A stretch of DNA of 64,000 nt, taken from assembly GCA_016715405.1 (NCBI GenBank), contig JADKAE010000001.1, positions 232,089 to 296,088 on the forward strand. The letters are read 5' to 3'. The position numbers were made by a program, and so were the translations under genes. This stretch comes from Saprospiraceae bacterium (GTDB taxonomy: Bacteria > Bacteroidota > Bacteroidia > Chitinophagales > Saprospiraceae). Positions 47,468 through 58,798 of the stretch are shown in pieces. Position 1 is the stretch's first letter. Each line of letters opens with the position of its first letter. The notes beneath the pieces were generated by a model. That model made no database searches and was not told the origin of the DNA. It worked only from the letters and a program-made list of their open reading frames with translations.

Positions 47468-49654
47468 ATGAAAAAACTGATGTCTTGTTTATTAGTCCTG
47501 GCATTTTTGCCCGGTTTGATGCCCCTGCAAGCGCAAAATGAAGGCTTGAAGGGTTTGTTTGACAAAGAAGCCCCCGCTTTTCAGACCTCTATGCTGCCTA
47601 CAGCTGACAGCGGGGTTGTAATGATGGTGTTTTATTTTACCCACAGTAAGGCTACCTCATTGGAGGCCTCGGTGTGGATCAAAGACCAGGGACCGACTTT
47701 TTCCGCTGATGGATACCAGATTATGGTGAAAGGACTTCACGAAATGCGCAACCGCCAGGAAGATACCTTACTGATACGCGGCCTCAAGCCGTTGCATTTT
47801 TATACGATAGGCGTAGATTATCGCACGCCAAAAGCATTTTCTTCCAAATTTACATCCAAACCTGTCAAAGAAGGCTATCGCTACGAATGGAAAGACAACG
47901 CCAAGCCCAAACAGATGGCAGAAGCCAAACCGGGAAAAGAAGCTGCTACCGCAAAAACGCCCTGCCAAAACCCCGATATTACGGTTCAACTCGAATCTTC
48001 CGGCTATTGTGGCGATGGCAATTATCCCGCCGTGCAGGTCGTTTGTACCAACTGCAAAGGCAGAAACTGGGAATTTAGCGTGGAATACCGCCAGGGCAAT
48101 AACAACTGGACCTCCCTTCGTGCCGACGGACTCAACCAACCTGCACAAGGCAACGCTACCCGCACCGAACCGCTCTGCGCATTGCTTCCCGGCACTTACC
48201 AGATAAGGGTATCAGCTCGCGAACAATACTGCCCCAGCCCGGTATATCACTACCTGGGTACGCCGGTTACCGTAGGAAACGACCAGGCAATTACCGATGT
48301 AAAAACCGAAAAGGCCGCCGTCCAAACCCCCAAATCAGTTTACCCCGACACCTGTGCAGCCCAGGCCAAAGCTGTGCGCTATGGCAATTCCATCAAAGGA
48401 ACCATCGTTTTGGAAAATAATTCCCCCTGTAGCGCCTACGAGCCTTTTGCCCAGGTGCGCTACATCCATCCCGGTTACCGCGATATCAACCCGGCGCCGG
48501 TGCCGCTGATTCCGGGCGTAGCCGCCAATTTTGATATTCCCCTCGACGAAAAAGACCTCCAGCGGGGTATCCACACCATCCAGGTGATTACCTATATCCG
48601 CCCCAATGCGAATAGCGCAGGCATGCCGGTGGGTTCGTTCTGGATCAAAGCAGAAAATTATGAAACACTGGACGTGAGGGGCAATGCCCAGGGGATTGTC
48701 CCAAAAACGGAGAAGGTGTCGGCCTACGATACGGAACCCCGCAAGGAAGTTCTGCAAGCCAAACCCGCCGAAGTTGACGCCAGTTTTGACGAGGCGCTTT
48801 TGCAACAGGATATCGAGTTGGTGAATGTAAACGCCTCCGACCCTAATTGCAATCAGGTACAGGATCTGCAACTCGTATACCTGACCGCCGCCGCAGATAA
48901 GCCGGCCTACGTTTCCTGGATGAATCCCCGCTGCTGCCAGGCCGACGGCTGCCCTTATACGGTGTGGGCCGGCAAATCGCCCAGCCAACTCCGTCTGCTG
49001 GTGGAAGGCAGCAAACGCGGCGTTTTGGTCAAAGAACTCCTCCAAGAGTTGACGGCGGAAGATACTTATATCGAAGTAGTCGTTAAATCCCCCAACGGCG
49101 CACGCAAAGCGGGGTATGTGGTGGGCAAAGGCCCGCTCTACGGCTACGAGGCCATCATGGCTTACAGCGATGAACTCAAACCCGCCGCCGAACAAAAACC
49201 TGCCGAGTACGATGGCCTGCGGGGCGTAAAAGAAACAGTTATCCCAGCAAATACATCATTGAGCGGCACGCTAACACCGAACAATAAAGATCCCGAAGCA
49301 ATACCCGTTTACCAGGCGCCCCAACTGCCCGTTTCTGATTTTAATCCCTGCAAGTACAAACGCGAAACGACTATCGCCGGCGAACAACCGGTCTACGTGG
49401 GCGACGAATTAACGATCAAATACAACTATACCGACCCGGAATACCGGTTTTCACTGTACCTCCTCCCCGAAGGAGCCAATGAATGGGTACTCGCCCCAGG
49501 AGTGGAGGAGTTGCAGGAAGCAGCACAATTCAAATTGAATGTTACCCACGGCCATGCCGGGAAATATGTGGTGTTGGTGTACAATCCTGCTAAAAACTGG
49601 GGCTGTTTGTCTACGCCGCTGGCGCAATCTTTGGAATTGAAAGTTTTGGACTGA
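47468..49654 (+). CDS. Large secreted protein of unknown function
   Basis: From the ATG at 47468 the protein has 728 residues with a signal peptide (LMPLQAQ). It contains a fibronectin-like start (LIRGLKPLHFYTIGVDYRTP), a Lys/Ala-rich linker (AKPKQMAEAKPGKEAATAKT) and several Cys-containing beta-sandwich segments (CQNPDITVQLESSGYCGDGN; CCQADGCPYTVWAGKSPSQL). It ends with a GHAGKYVVLVYNPAKNWGC segment. There is no clear T9SS sorting domain, so a periplasmic or loosely surface-held location is possible. It lies upstream of hairpin repeat copy 3 and SusC. Confidence 0.65.
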   Translation: MKKLMSCLLVLAFLPGLMPLQAQNEGLKGLFDKEAPAFQTSMLPTADSGVVMMVFYFTHSKATSLEASVWIKDQGPTFSADGYQIMVKGLHEMRNRQEDTLLIRGLKPLHFYTIGVDYRTPKAFSSKFTSKPVKEGYRYEWKDNAKPKQMAEAKPGKEAATAKTPCQNPDITVQLESSGYCGDGNYPAVQVVCTNCKGRNWEFSVEYRQGNNNWTSLRADGLNQPAQGNATRTEPLCALLPGTYQIRVSAREQYCPSPVYHYLGTPVTVGNDQAITDVKTEKAAVQTPKSVYPDTCAAQAKAVRYGNSIKGTIVLENNSPCSAYEPFAQVRYIHPGYRDINPAPVPLIPGVAANFDIPLDEKDLQRGIHTIQVITYIRPNANSAGMPVGSFWIKAENYETLDVRGNAQGIVPKTEKVSAYDTEPRKEVLQAKPAEVDASFDEALLQQDIELVNVNASDPNCNQVQDLQLVYLTAAADKPAYVSWMNPRCCQADGCPYTVWAGKSPSQLRLLVEGSKRGVLVKELLQELTAEDTYIEVVVKSPNGARKAGYVVGKGPLYGYEAIMAYSDELKPAAEQKPAEYDGLRGVKETVIPANTSLSGTLTPNNKDPEAIPVYQAPQLPVSDFNPCKYKRETTIAGEQPVYVGDELTIKYNYTDPEYRFSLYLLPEGANEWVLAPGVEELQEAAQFKLNVTHGHAGKYVVLVYNPAKNWGCLSTPLAQSLELKVLD

Positions 49655-49659
49655 ATGAG

Positions 49660-49766
49660 TTTTTTTTTACCGCAGAGTTAAACGGAGTTGAAAGGAGTTA
49701 CGCAGAGCGTGATGTTGACTCTGCGGAACTCTGCGCAAAACTCCTTTAACTCTGCGGTTAAAAACA
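49660..49766. repeat. ~105-nt dispersed hairpin repeat, copy 3
   Basis: Outer arms ACCGCAGAGTTAA and TTAACTCTGCGGT. The loop CGCAGAGCGTGATGTTGACTC is, apart from length, the reverse complement of copy 1, so this copy is inserted in the opposite orientation. It fills the gap between the 47468 gene and SusC. Confidence 0.75.
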
Positions 49767-49810
49767 TCCTGTTGATTTACAAACAATTAGCTATCCAATC
49801 CAACTCGTAC

Positions 49811-52800
49811 ATGCTTACCCGCTTTTCAGGTATAACCTGTTTGTTTTTCCTCTTTACGCTCCCCCTCGCCGCCCAAACCATAGCCGTGAAGGGCAGGGTG
49901 CTCTCCTCAGAAGACGCCAAACCCCTCCAAGGTGTAAATGTAGTGGTGAAGCGCACCGGCAACGGCGCCGTCACCAACGACAACGGCGATTACGAGGTGA
50001 ACGTGCAGCAAAACTACTTCACCACATACGCCGGCGATACCCTCATTTTTTCCTTTACGGGCTACGAGACTATGGAGGTGGCTGTCAACGGCCTCACCCG
50101 CGTCAATGCCTTGCTTCACCCCCTCGCCGTACAATTGGAAGAGGTGATCGTGACCGGCACGGCTGCGGGACGTTCTCAAAAAATAATGAGCTACGCAGTT
50201 GGGCAGATCAGCGAAAATATGCTGCAAACCGCGCCTAGTCCCATCCTGGGCGAAGGGTTTCAGGGCAAGGTAGCCGGACTACGCGTCAACCGGGTGGGCG
50301 GCCAACCCGGGCAGGGGGTGTTTTTCCAGATCCGCGCCGCCGATGCCATCTCCAACGGCCAACAACCGCTGATCATCGTAGATGGCATTTTCCTCAACGG
50401 CGGCAACCTGTCGGATATTAACCCCGAAGACGTCGAACGAATTGAAATACTCAAAGGCTCGGCAGGCGCGTCGTATTACGGCTCCCAGGCCGCCAACGGC
50501 GTTATCCAGATTTTTACCCGCCGGGGCAAAAACCTCAGCGTGGGCGATACGCGGGTCACGTACCGCGCCGAAGCAGGGTATTCGCAGGAGGTGAAACGCT
50601 ACGATATCAACCGGTTTACCAACCGCGAAATCCTGGACCCCGCAGGTCCCCAGCCCGTGCTGGGCAACCCCGTGGCCGACGACCTGCACGATACGCCCCT
50701 GCCCAACCTGCACGACTACCAGGAAGAAATCCTTTTCCAAAAAGGCGCCTTCCAGTCGCACTACGTGGCAGTGGAGGGCAAGTCGGGGCGCACCAATTTC
50801 CTGGCTTCAGGGCAACGACTGCGCGATGAAGGTATCATACAACAATACGACGGCTATACCCGGCATAATTTCAGGGTAAACGTAGACCACCAGCTCAGCG
50901 ACAAGCTGGCCCTGCAGGTGAGTTCGATGTATAGCGCATCGGAGCAAGACTGGCTGCCGCCTACCTCCAACGGCCCCTCCAGCTACCTGGCTACCGCGTT
51001 ATTTCTCACGCCTATATTCGACCTCGATGCGTTTAACGAGGAAGACCGATCTATTTATGACTGGGATATCGACAACACCGGGCTCAGCACCACCAATCCG
51101 CTTTACGACCGCGCCCATTCCCGGCAACGCGTCAACCGCACCCGACTGCTGGGTAGCATCGGCGTGCAGTATTTTCCGGCTTCCTGGCTTACGCTGGCCT
51201 ACCAGGCCGCCCTCGACCACTCGACCAATCAATACGAGCATTTTGTCGACAAAGGATACCTGAGCATAAACGTACCGGGCCTGTTCGGCCCCTTGGCTAC
51301 CTACGGCGTGCAAAACAGCGCCGGCGGTGGCATACAGCGCAGCCTGCGCACCGCCAATTCGCTGATATCACGATTCAACGCCACCGTGCGCAAGTCGTTT
51401 TCCGGATTTAACACTGCCGTCAGCGGTATTCTGTTGTACGAAGACCTCACGGCGCAGTACAATGAAGGCATCGGCGAAAACCTGGCCGTGGCGGGCCTTC
51501 GCTCGCTCGACAATGCCCGCAGCAACGTGTTTATCGCCTCCGAATCGCAGGAAGTGGTGGCTTACAGCGGCTTCCTGGTGGCCGACGCCGATTACAAACA
51601 AAAATACATCTTCAGCGGGCTCTGGCGGCGGGAAGGTTCTTCCCTATTCGGCCCCGATCAACGCTGGGCCAATTACTACCGCGCCAGCGGCGCCTATCGC
51701 ATTACACAAGACCTCAAAATACGCGGCATCCAGGAACTCAAACTGCGCGCTTCTACCGGCACATCGGGTATCCGCCCCGCCTTTGAGCAGCGGTTTGAAA
51801 CGTTTGAACTCCTCAACGGCGTGCTCGTGAAAAATACGCTGGGCAACGACGCCCTGCGCCCCTCCCTCTCCACGGAAATGGAAGTGGGCGGGCATATCAC
51901 CTTCCTGCGCGCCTTCGACCTCGACGCGAGTTATGTGCAGATCACTACAGAAGACCAGATCCTGCTCACCCCGCTATCCGGCGCTTCCGGCTTTGCGGGC
52001 CAATGGCGCAACGCCGGCACGGTAGAAGCCGAAGTCTACGAAGCCGCGCTGACCACCGATTTCAAAAAACTCTTCCGCATCAAAATACCCGATTTTCGCT
52101 GGGAACTGACCGCAACTTTCGATCGCGTAAAACAAACGATCAGCCAACTCGACGTGCCCGCCTATACCACCGGGCCGGGTATTCAGCAATCTTCCCTGTT
52201 CCTGATCGAAGAGGGCGCTTCGCTCGGCGCGATGGTGGGCGAAGTCTTTGCCACCAGCCTCGACCAACTGGAAGACCAGGAAGGCATCGATCCGGGGGAT
52301 TATACGATCAATGACGTGGGTTATGTAGTACACAAAGACGCCATCGGCACCCCAGACGAATTGCCATACAAACTACGCGACGCCAACGGCAACCCCCTTG
52401 TGCAGGTCATCGGCGATATCAACCCCGATTTCCGGATGGGTTTTTCCCATGTGATCGGGTTTAAAGGCCTGGAATTGTACGCCCTTGTAGACTTGAAAAA
52501 GGGTGGCGATATTTACAACATGACCAAACACTGGGCTGTACCGCGACCAGCGCCACGCCGACGTGAGCAATTACCCTGGCGTCGCCGGCGGCTTTTTTGG
52601 CAGCAACGGTCTGTATAACGTCTTGGTGGCCAATAACCATTTTGTAGAAGACGGTTCTTTTGTCATGTTGCGGGAGGCCTCCTTGTCGTATACATTCCGC
52701 CAGGGCTTGTTCCGCAATTTCGTCAAAGGTATGCGCCTCAGCCTCACCGGCAGAAACCTGCTGACCTGGACGGATTACTCAGGATTCCACCCCGATGTGA

Positions 52801-52961
52801 GCGCTGCACCCCGCGACGAAAACCTGTTGACCAATCGATTCCAGGATGAACGGGGTAGCGACACGCGCACCCCCGGGGGCGACCCCAGCCTGTTTGCCAT
52901 CGATGCGTTCAACTATCCCCTGGCGCGCACCTATACTTTTAGTCTTCAACTCACTTTCTAA
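49811..52961 (+). CDS. susC: SusC-like TonB-dependent outer-membrane transporter, one frameshift
   Basis: Signal peptide (LFTLPLAAQ), then a carboxypeptidase-like regulatory domain (VKGRVLSSEDAKPLQGVNVV), the TonB-box region EEVIVTGTA, the plug (PLIIVDGIFLNGG, INPEDVERIEILKGSAGASY) and a 22-strand-type barrel ending ARTYTFSLQLTF. A base change near 52543 shifts the frame; YRDQRHADVSNYPGVAGGFF continues it. About 1050 residues in all. It imports a glycan or peptide together with the SusD lipoprotein encoded 5 nt downstream. The ATG at 49811 is chosen because it starts the signal peptide. Confidence 0.93.
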
Positions 52962-52966
52962 ATGTC

Positions 52967-54508
52967 ATGTCCATGCGCAAAGCATTTACTTATATAGCCG
53001 GCTTTTTCCTGTTAATCGTTGCCGGATGCAAAGACCTGGATACTTTTAACGACAACAACCCCGACCGCGAGTTGGTACTGGCCAGCGGCGCTGATCTCAT
53101 TTCCGTGCTGGGTGGCGGGTATGTGAGTTGGTGGCAGGCTGTTCATGGAGAACACCCTGTGGTGGCGCTATCCGTAAGCGCCGATGCCCACGGCATGTCG
53201 TGGGGCAACTTTGGGGCGCAGCGCTTGGGCGAAGAACCCCGCGCGCCCTACAACAACCGGAGCACCGAAGAGCCCGACTACCGTCAAGTGTCGGAAGACC
53301 CCTGGTACGGCTGCTTGTCGGCTGTCTCCAGCGCCAACGACGTCCTGGCGGCACTCGACCGCGGCGTATCTATTGACAACGGCGGCCCACAAGACGAAGC
53401 GGTACGCGCTGCCGCGCACTTTCTGAGGGGGGTGAGTTGGGGTTATCTCGGACTCATCTTCGACAAATCGCTGCTGGCCGACACCGACACCGACCTGTCG
53501 GCGCAGATTCCCTTCACGCCATACACCGGTATGGTTGATGCCGCTGTCGCGGAATTAGAAACAGCCATCGAACTAGCTGATGCTGTTGGCGACAATTTTG
53601 TGCACAATTACTTCAACGGGCTTATTTTTGGTGACGAGCAATTTGGGCAACTCTGCCATTCCTATGCGGCACGGTTTTTGGCGCAATGGCCGCGCACCCA
53701 GGCTGAAGCAGCCGATGTGGACTGGTCCGCTGTGCTGACCCATGCCGAAAAAGGTATAGATTTCAATTTTTCGCCCGAAGCCGATGGAAAATTTTGGACG
53801 AGTTACCAGCGCTTTGTATTTGCCGAGGCGGGTCAGGGGCCTTTTTGGGCAAGAGTAGATCAGCGACTGATAGCTGCTTTCGACCCGAGCCAGCCGGCCC
53901 GGTATCCCGAAGTATGGGCCCTGGGCGAACCGCCACTGGCCAACCCCATGGCTACCTCGACAGATACGCGACTATTGTCGGATTTTGTATTTTTGCCGGT
54001 AAATAATTTCCCCGCCGAAAGAGGCGAGTGGCATTATTCCCATTACAAACACAACCGAAACATCAGCGATCCCGGCTTTGCCGGCGACGGCTTTTCGGGC
54101 GGGCCCATGCCGGCCTTCCTGGCTGCCGACAATGCGCTGCTGCGCGCCGAAGCGCTGCTGCGCCTGCAACGCAACGCCGAAGCCGTAGCTATCATCAATG
54201 CCGGTACCCGCACCACACGCGGCCACCTGGCCCCGCTCAATGCCGGCGCCGGTGCGGCTATTGTGGAACAGGCTATCGCTTACGAGCGCGCCATAGAACT
54301 GCTGGGCACAGCGCCTATGAGCCTTTGGTTTGACCGCAGGCGCATGGGGGCCCGGCAAGATTATATAAATGTAGAGGCACTGGGAGGCCTGCAAACCGGC
54401 ACGCCGGCACAGCTACCCGTACCAGCTACCGAATTGCGCATACGCAACGAAGCGGCTTATAATTACGGCGGACCGCTCGATCCGGAAGGCATTGATCCTG
54501 TTTATTGA
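52967..54508 (+). CDS. susD: SusD/RagB-like nutrient-binding lipoprotein
   Basis: 513 residues with a lipoprotein signal (LLIVAGC), followed by CKDLDTFNDNNPDRELVLAS and TPR-like helices with AAAHFLRGVSWGYLGLIFDK. The C-terminal part has AFLAADNALLRAEALLRLQR and the FDRRRMG motif seen in SusD. It forms the lid on SusC. No polysaccharidase lies beside the pair, so the substrate is unknown. Confidence 0.9.
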   Translation: MSMRKAFTYIAGFFLLIVAGCKDLDTFNDNNPDRELVLASGADLISVLGGGYVSWWQAVHGEHPVVALSVSADAHGMSWGNFGAQRLGEEPRAPYNNRSTEEPDYRQVSEDPWYGCLSAVSSANDVLAALDRGVSIDNGGPQDEAVRAAAHFLRGVSWGYLGLIFDKSLLADTDTDLSAQIPFTPYTGMVDAAVAELETAIELADAVGDNFVHNYFNGLIFGDEQFGQLCHSYAARFLAQWPRTQAEAADVDWSAVLTHAEKGIDFNFSPEADGKFWTSYQRFVFAEAGQGPFWARVDQRLIAAFDPSQPARYPEVWALGEPPLANPMATSTDTRLLSDFVFLPVNNFPAERGEWHYSHYKHNRNISDPGFAGDGFSGGPMPAFLAADNALLRAEALLRLQRNAEAVAIINAGTRTTRGHLAPLNAGAGAAIVEQAIAYERAIELLGTAPMSLWFDRRRMGARQDYINVEALGGLQTGTPAQLPVPATELRIRNEAAYNYGGPLDPEGIDPVY

Positions 54509-54524
54509 TAAAACTTCTTTGTGC

Positions 54525-55355
54525 ATGTCACCAAATCTACGACTGACCCGTTCTCCCTTTTTTCGCATTGCACTGGGTGTAATTGCCGTTGCAATAACCA
54601 CTGCCCGTATCTTCGCATACGAACTGGAACCGCCCAAAAGCCAGGCCCTGCGAGGCGATAGCGTACAAATGGTTTTGTGGCGATTAGCGCACGACAACCC
54701 CACCATGGTAGGGTATGTGCAGGAAACAGGTCGCTATTTCCTCTACGACCCTCGTGGTGAAGCCGTACCGGCAGACTTGCTGGTAAAATTGCAAGATGCC
54801 TTTTACTACGACATTTCTGAAACCTGCAAATATTACGGGTACAAATATCTTGCTGACTGGAGGTCGCTGGCGGCCAAATCTTCGAGAGAGACCTTTTGGG
54901 GTACATCCTACCTCTGCAACCGCGCTCATAATTATTTTGGTATTATCAGAAAAAACAAACCCTGGGCTTGTGAATCGTTCCGCTTTTGTACCAATGTGGT
55001 TAAAAACGACCCCGAGCCCACCGAGTTTATGGCTTTCAACGACTTTGAATCCTCCCTCTGGATGTTTATCCACACCATTTACAGCCCCCATTATCTGGAT
55101 CGGATGCCCGATGGGGGAGAACGCGTAGCAAAAGCCATTGAATACGAAAGGCGCTTCGGCGTACACTACTGGCAGGCTGCCTACTACAGTTCGATCTATG
55201 CCTACCAGCTCAATGGGGAGTCTTACACAGACGAGGAACTCATATACACCTGGAGCGAACACCCCATCAACAATCTGTGTGTCAATTGCTCGCGAAAAAC
55301 CGACAAAGAGTGGGTGTATAAGGTATGGATGGCCGAGCAGCGCGCAAAAAGCTGA
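54525..55355 (+). CDS. Glucosaminidase-domain-like exported protein
   Basis: 276 residues with an N-terminal hydrophobic segment (signal or anchor, ALGVIAVAITTARIFA). SSRETFWGTSYLCNRAHNYF followed by GI fits the glucosaminidase pattern E-S/T-x-W-G-x-S ... NNYFGI, with the Glu as likely catalytic acid; ACESFRFCT and SLWMFIHTIYSPHY follow. This suggests cleavage of N-acetylglucosamine bonds, perhaps in peptidoglycan. It starts 16 nt after SusD and may be in the same operon. The TTG at 54492 would overlap SusD and is unlikely. Confidence 0.6.
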   Translation: MSPNLRLTRSPFFRIALGVIAVAITTARIFAYELEPPKSQALRGDSVQMVLWRLAHDNPTMVGYVQETGRYFLYDPRGEAVPADLLVKLQDAFYYDISETCKYYGYKYLADWRSLAAKSSRETFWGTSYLCNRAHNYFGIIRKNKPWACESFRFCTNVVKNDPEPTEFMAFNDFESSLWMFIHTIYSPHYLDRMPDGGERVAKAIEYERRFGVHYWQAAYYSSIYAYQLNGESYTDEELIYTWSEHPINNLCVNCSRKTDKEWVYKVWMAEQRAKS

Positions 55356-58300
55356 TTAATACGCCAGCCTTCCAAATTTATGCACTACTCCATCACGGCT
55401 GCCTACCCATAGCCAGCGACCGTCGGGAGAAAAAGCGACGCCATTGATAGCTTCATCGTTGAAATCTTCAAGGCGTTGTATATCAGCGCCGGAAAGGTTA
55501 AATATCCGCGCCACGCCGCCCTCTGCGCCGGCCGCGACCAGTCTGCTGTCGGGAGAAAAAGTGATGCAGTTGACTGCACGCCCGCCGGTTTTATTTTCAG
55601 CAGAAAAAATGCGTTCAAACATCTGGTTCCCTTCGACATTAAACACCGTTAATTTGGCTTTTAACCCGCTTTCGCCCATTGCCACGTAACGCCCGTCGGG
55701 TGACCAGGCTACCGACTCGATGCGGCCTTCTTTACCGCTCATGGTTTGCATTACACTCGGGTGTTTGCCCGAGATATCCCATATCCTGAGGTTATCGTCG
55801 TAACAGCCGGTGAGCAGGCGCTTGCCGTCGGGCGAAAAGCACAGGTCGGATACCAGACCGGGGTGAGGGAGATAGAATTCCTTTCCATCCGGGTTTCGGC
55901 ACACTACGGTTGAATCACTTTGAGAGAAAGCAATGAACCGGTTGTCGGGCGCTATCGCCAAAGCAAAAATGGAGCCTTGGGGGCTTTTCAGCACCTCTTT
56001 TTCAGAGCCGTTTATATTCCATAATATTAGCTTGTTGCTTCCGGTGGCAATCAGACTGCCGTCATTTGAAACTGCTATATCTTCTATAAAATTATCGTGG
56101 CCGCTCAGCGTATGCAACAGATTGCCCGCTGTATCCCAGATAAACGCAGATTGAGGTTGTGCAAAATTGTGCAAATCCAGTATGGATTCCCACATATTAT
56201 CTTCAGTATCGTAATCCTTGCCGGCAATCGCCTGAATGGCGCTGCCAGCAGCAGTAATAATATATTTGCCATCCGGAGAAAGATGCATAATCGATAAAGA
56301 TTGATCGCTGCCGGTAGAAAATCGACCGGCCAACTTGGAATAGGTTTTCCATCGCTTGATAGTTTGGTCTTCGCCGGCGCTGAGAAAACTATTGCCATCC
56401 GGAAAAAAAGCCGCGTAATACACAAAACCTTCGTGCCCCCGGTATATTTTTTGCTGGCGCCCCGAGCCGTCCCAAAGTTTGATCTTTTGGTCGTCGCTGG
56501 CTGTCAGTATATATAACCCATCCGGAGAAAAACAAGCGCTATTGATGCGGCGGTCATGGGCCACCCAAGCTGCCAGCAACTCGCCGTTTTTTCGCCATAA
56601 ACTCGCCAAACCGTCTCTGTCGGCGGTTAAAATGGTATCGCCGCCCGGACTGATATCCACGGCTAAAATCCAATCGTCCAACAGATACGATTGCAGGCGT
56701 TTATAATTGTCGAGTTGCCACAAGTGCGCCTTTTTGTCTTTTGAAGCCGTTAATACTGCGTCTCCTTTTGGAGAAAAGACCATATCCGTGATATCTTCCT
56801 CGTGTGCCTTCCAGCTTTTTTGCAGTTCCCCTTTTGCGTTATACATCCCAATAAAGCCATTTGCGCCTCCCAGGGCGATGACGCTCCCGTTAGATGAGCA
56901 AGCAATGCTTTGTAATGGGTCAATGTGCCCAAAATGTATTTGTAGTAGTTGTTGGCCCTCCTTGTTCCACAAGTATGCAGTATCGTTTAGACTTGCTGTA
57001 AGTATGCGCTGCGATCCGGCATAAAAAGCGGCATCAATCACTCTGGACGGATGGTCAAATCGCTTCATTTCCTTGCCTGTCGTATCGTACAAAATGGCCT
57101 GTCTGCCGGCTATTGCGAGTATTAAGCTTCCATCGGGAGAGGGTATAGCTTTTTCTACCTCGCTACAATTGATTACCCGGTCATAAAATTCGTTTTCAGC
57201 GTAAATATCATGGCGTGCCTGGAGGGCTGTTTTGTGGTCGGGCGATAAGGCCAGGGCTTGGTTGATTATCTGAAAAGCCGCCGTAGCATCATTGTCTGCT
57301 AGCTGTAATGCTCGCGACACGAGTTGGCTGGTATGTGCCAGGCGCTGCGCTTTGTTGTTAGCCTGCCAGGCGTATATCGAGGCGCCGGTAGCAATCAGGG
57401 CCAGCAAAACGCCACCGACGGCAATCATGTTGGCCCTGCGGCGACGTTGGCGTTCGTGGGCCAGTTCGCGCTCCCGGGCTTCAGAAGCGGCGGCTTCGGC
57501 ATGGCGGCGCTCTTCGGCCAGCCGTTGCTCGCGGGCTTTGAGCACGGGCGCCACCAGGGTATCGTGACTAATTTCGTAGTTGAAGCCGCCCGTGGTGTTG
57601 GGTTCGGCGCGTAACAAGAAGTTGTGGGTCAGCTTTTTAAGCAGTGCTTCGGTCACGCCGGGTTTGGCCGTCAGTTTGCGGCCGTCGGCGTTGAGGCGGA
57701 ATACGACGCCGGTAGCTTCGTTGAGGCTCACCAGCTCGTCTTCGATAAGGAGGCGAGCCTCATCGCGCTCCCCCGGCGGCAACTCCATTATTTTGTTGTG
57801 GTAATATTCTTCGTAAATGCGATCAAACCGGGGCAGGTCTTTGGGACCCACTTCGGTGTCCCGGTTACCCTGTTTGGCGCGTTCGATGAGTTGTCGTTCG
57901 ATGCTTTCGCAACATATTTGCAGCAAAAAAGCTTCTATACGCCCCTGGTTGCGCGCAGTTTCGTGTTGGTCTCCTCCTCCTTTTTTTAGTTCCGAAAGCA
58001 GCGTTTGCAGCGCCTCGTCGCTATAGCTAAAGGAATGGCACAAAAAGCCCATTTCCTGGGGTAGTGCCGCGGGTTGCACGATGGCTTCGCGGGCCTGCTC
58101 GTCGGTAAATCCTTTTAGTTCAAAACGCTTGTGCAGGATGGCCGGCAATTCGGTTTTCAGGCTGTTGAGCCAGCTCAGCCGGTCTTCGCGGATGGCGATG
58201 ACGGCCCGCACATTGAATTCCCCGGACAGGAATTCTTTGTCGTCATCGCTCAGTTCGTCCCAGCGGTCGCGGATGGACTGTGGGATTTCGGTATACAGCA

Positions 58301-58798
58301 ATTCGGCCAACTGCTCGCGAAAGCGCGACTGCTGGTCTTGCGGATAGGTAAAAACTCTTCAAACTGGTCGAAGATGATCACAAACCGGTTGGGGGCGCCG
58401 TGGTAGCTCTGCTGGGTTTTAAAGGCTTCCCAAAGCGTCAGAGGTTTGGAGTTCAACAGGGGATGGCGCGGATTGGCGTATTTGAGCGATTCCTTCAGCT
58501 TGTCCAGTACGATACCCACCGGATCGGTATTTTCGCCGGCAATGTACGAGCGCATGCGCACTACCAAAGGTACAAACTGCCTGTTCATCGGGGCGCGGGT
58601 ATCCACCATACGGGGAATAATGCCTGCGTTGAGCAGTGAGCTTTTGCCGTAACCCGACTTGCCAAAGAGCACCACGAGTTTTTCGAGCAGGATGAGCTCG
58701 TAGAGGTCCTTGATGTCGCGGTTTCGCCCAAAGAACTGGCCGGCCTGCGAGGTCTCAAACGGCTTTACGCCTGGATATCGGTACAGTAATCCACTCAT
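55356..58798 (-). CDS. nSTAND1-type NTPase with membrane helix and WD40 propellers, one frameshift
   Basis: N-terminus YRYPGVKPFETSQAGQFFGR is typical of nSTAND1. The P-loop VLFGKSGYGKSSLLNAGI lies at about residues 43-60 and Walker B FVIIFDQFEEF at about 140-150. A T5 run at 58348 (six needed) breaks the frame; TYPQDQQSRFREQLAELL restores it. After the NTPase and winged-helix part come a basic stretch and a single membrane helix (MIAVGGVLLALIATGASIYA), then about 14 WD40-type blades (SPKGDAVLTASKDKKAHLWQ, SPDGLYILTASDDQKIKLWD). About 1150 residues. The blades probably sense a target and drive NTPase oligomerisation. The start overlaps the upstream gene's stop (ATGA). Confidence 0.85.
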
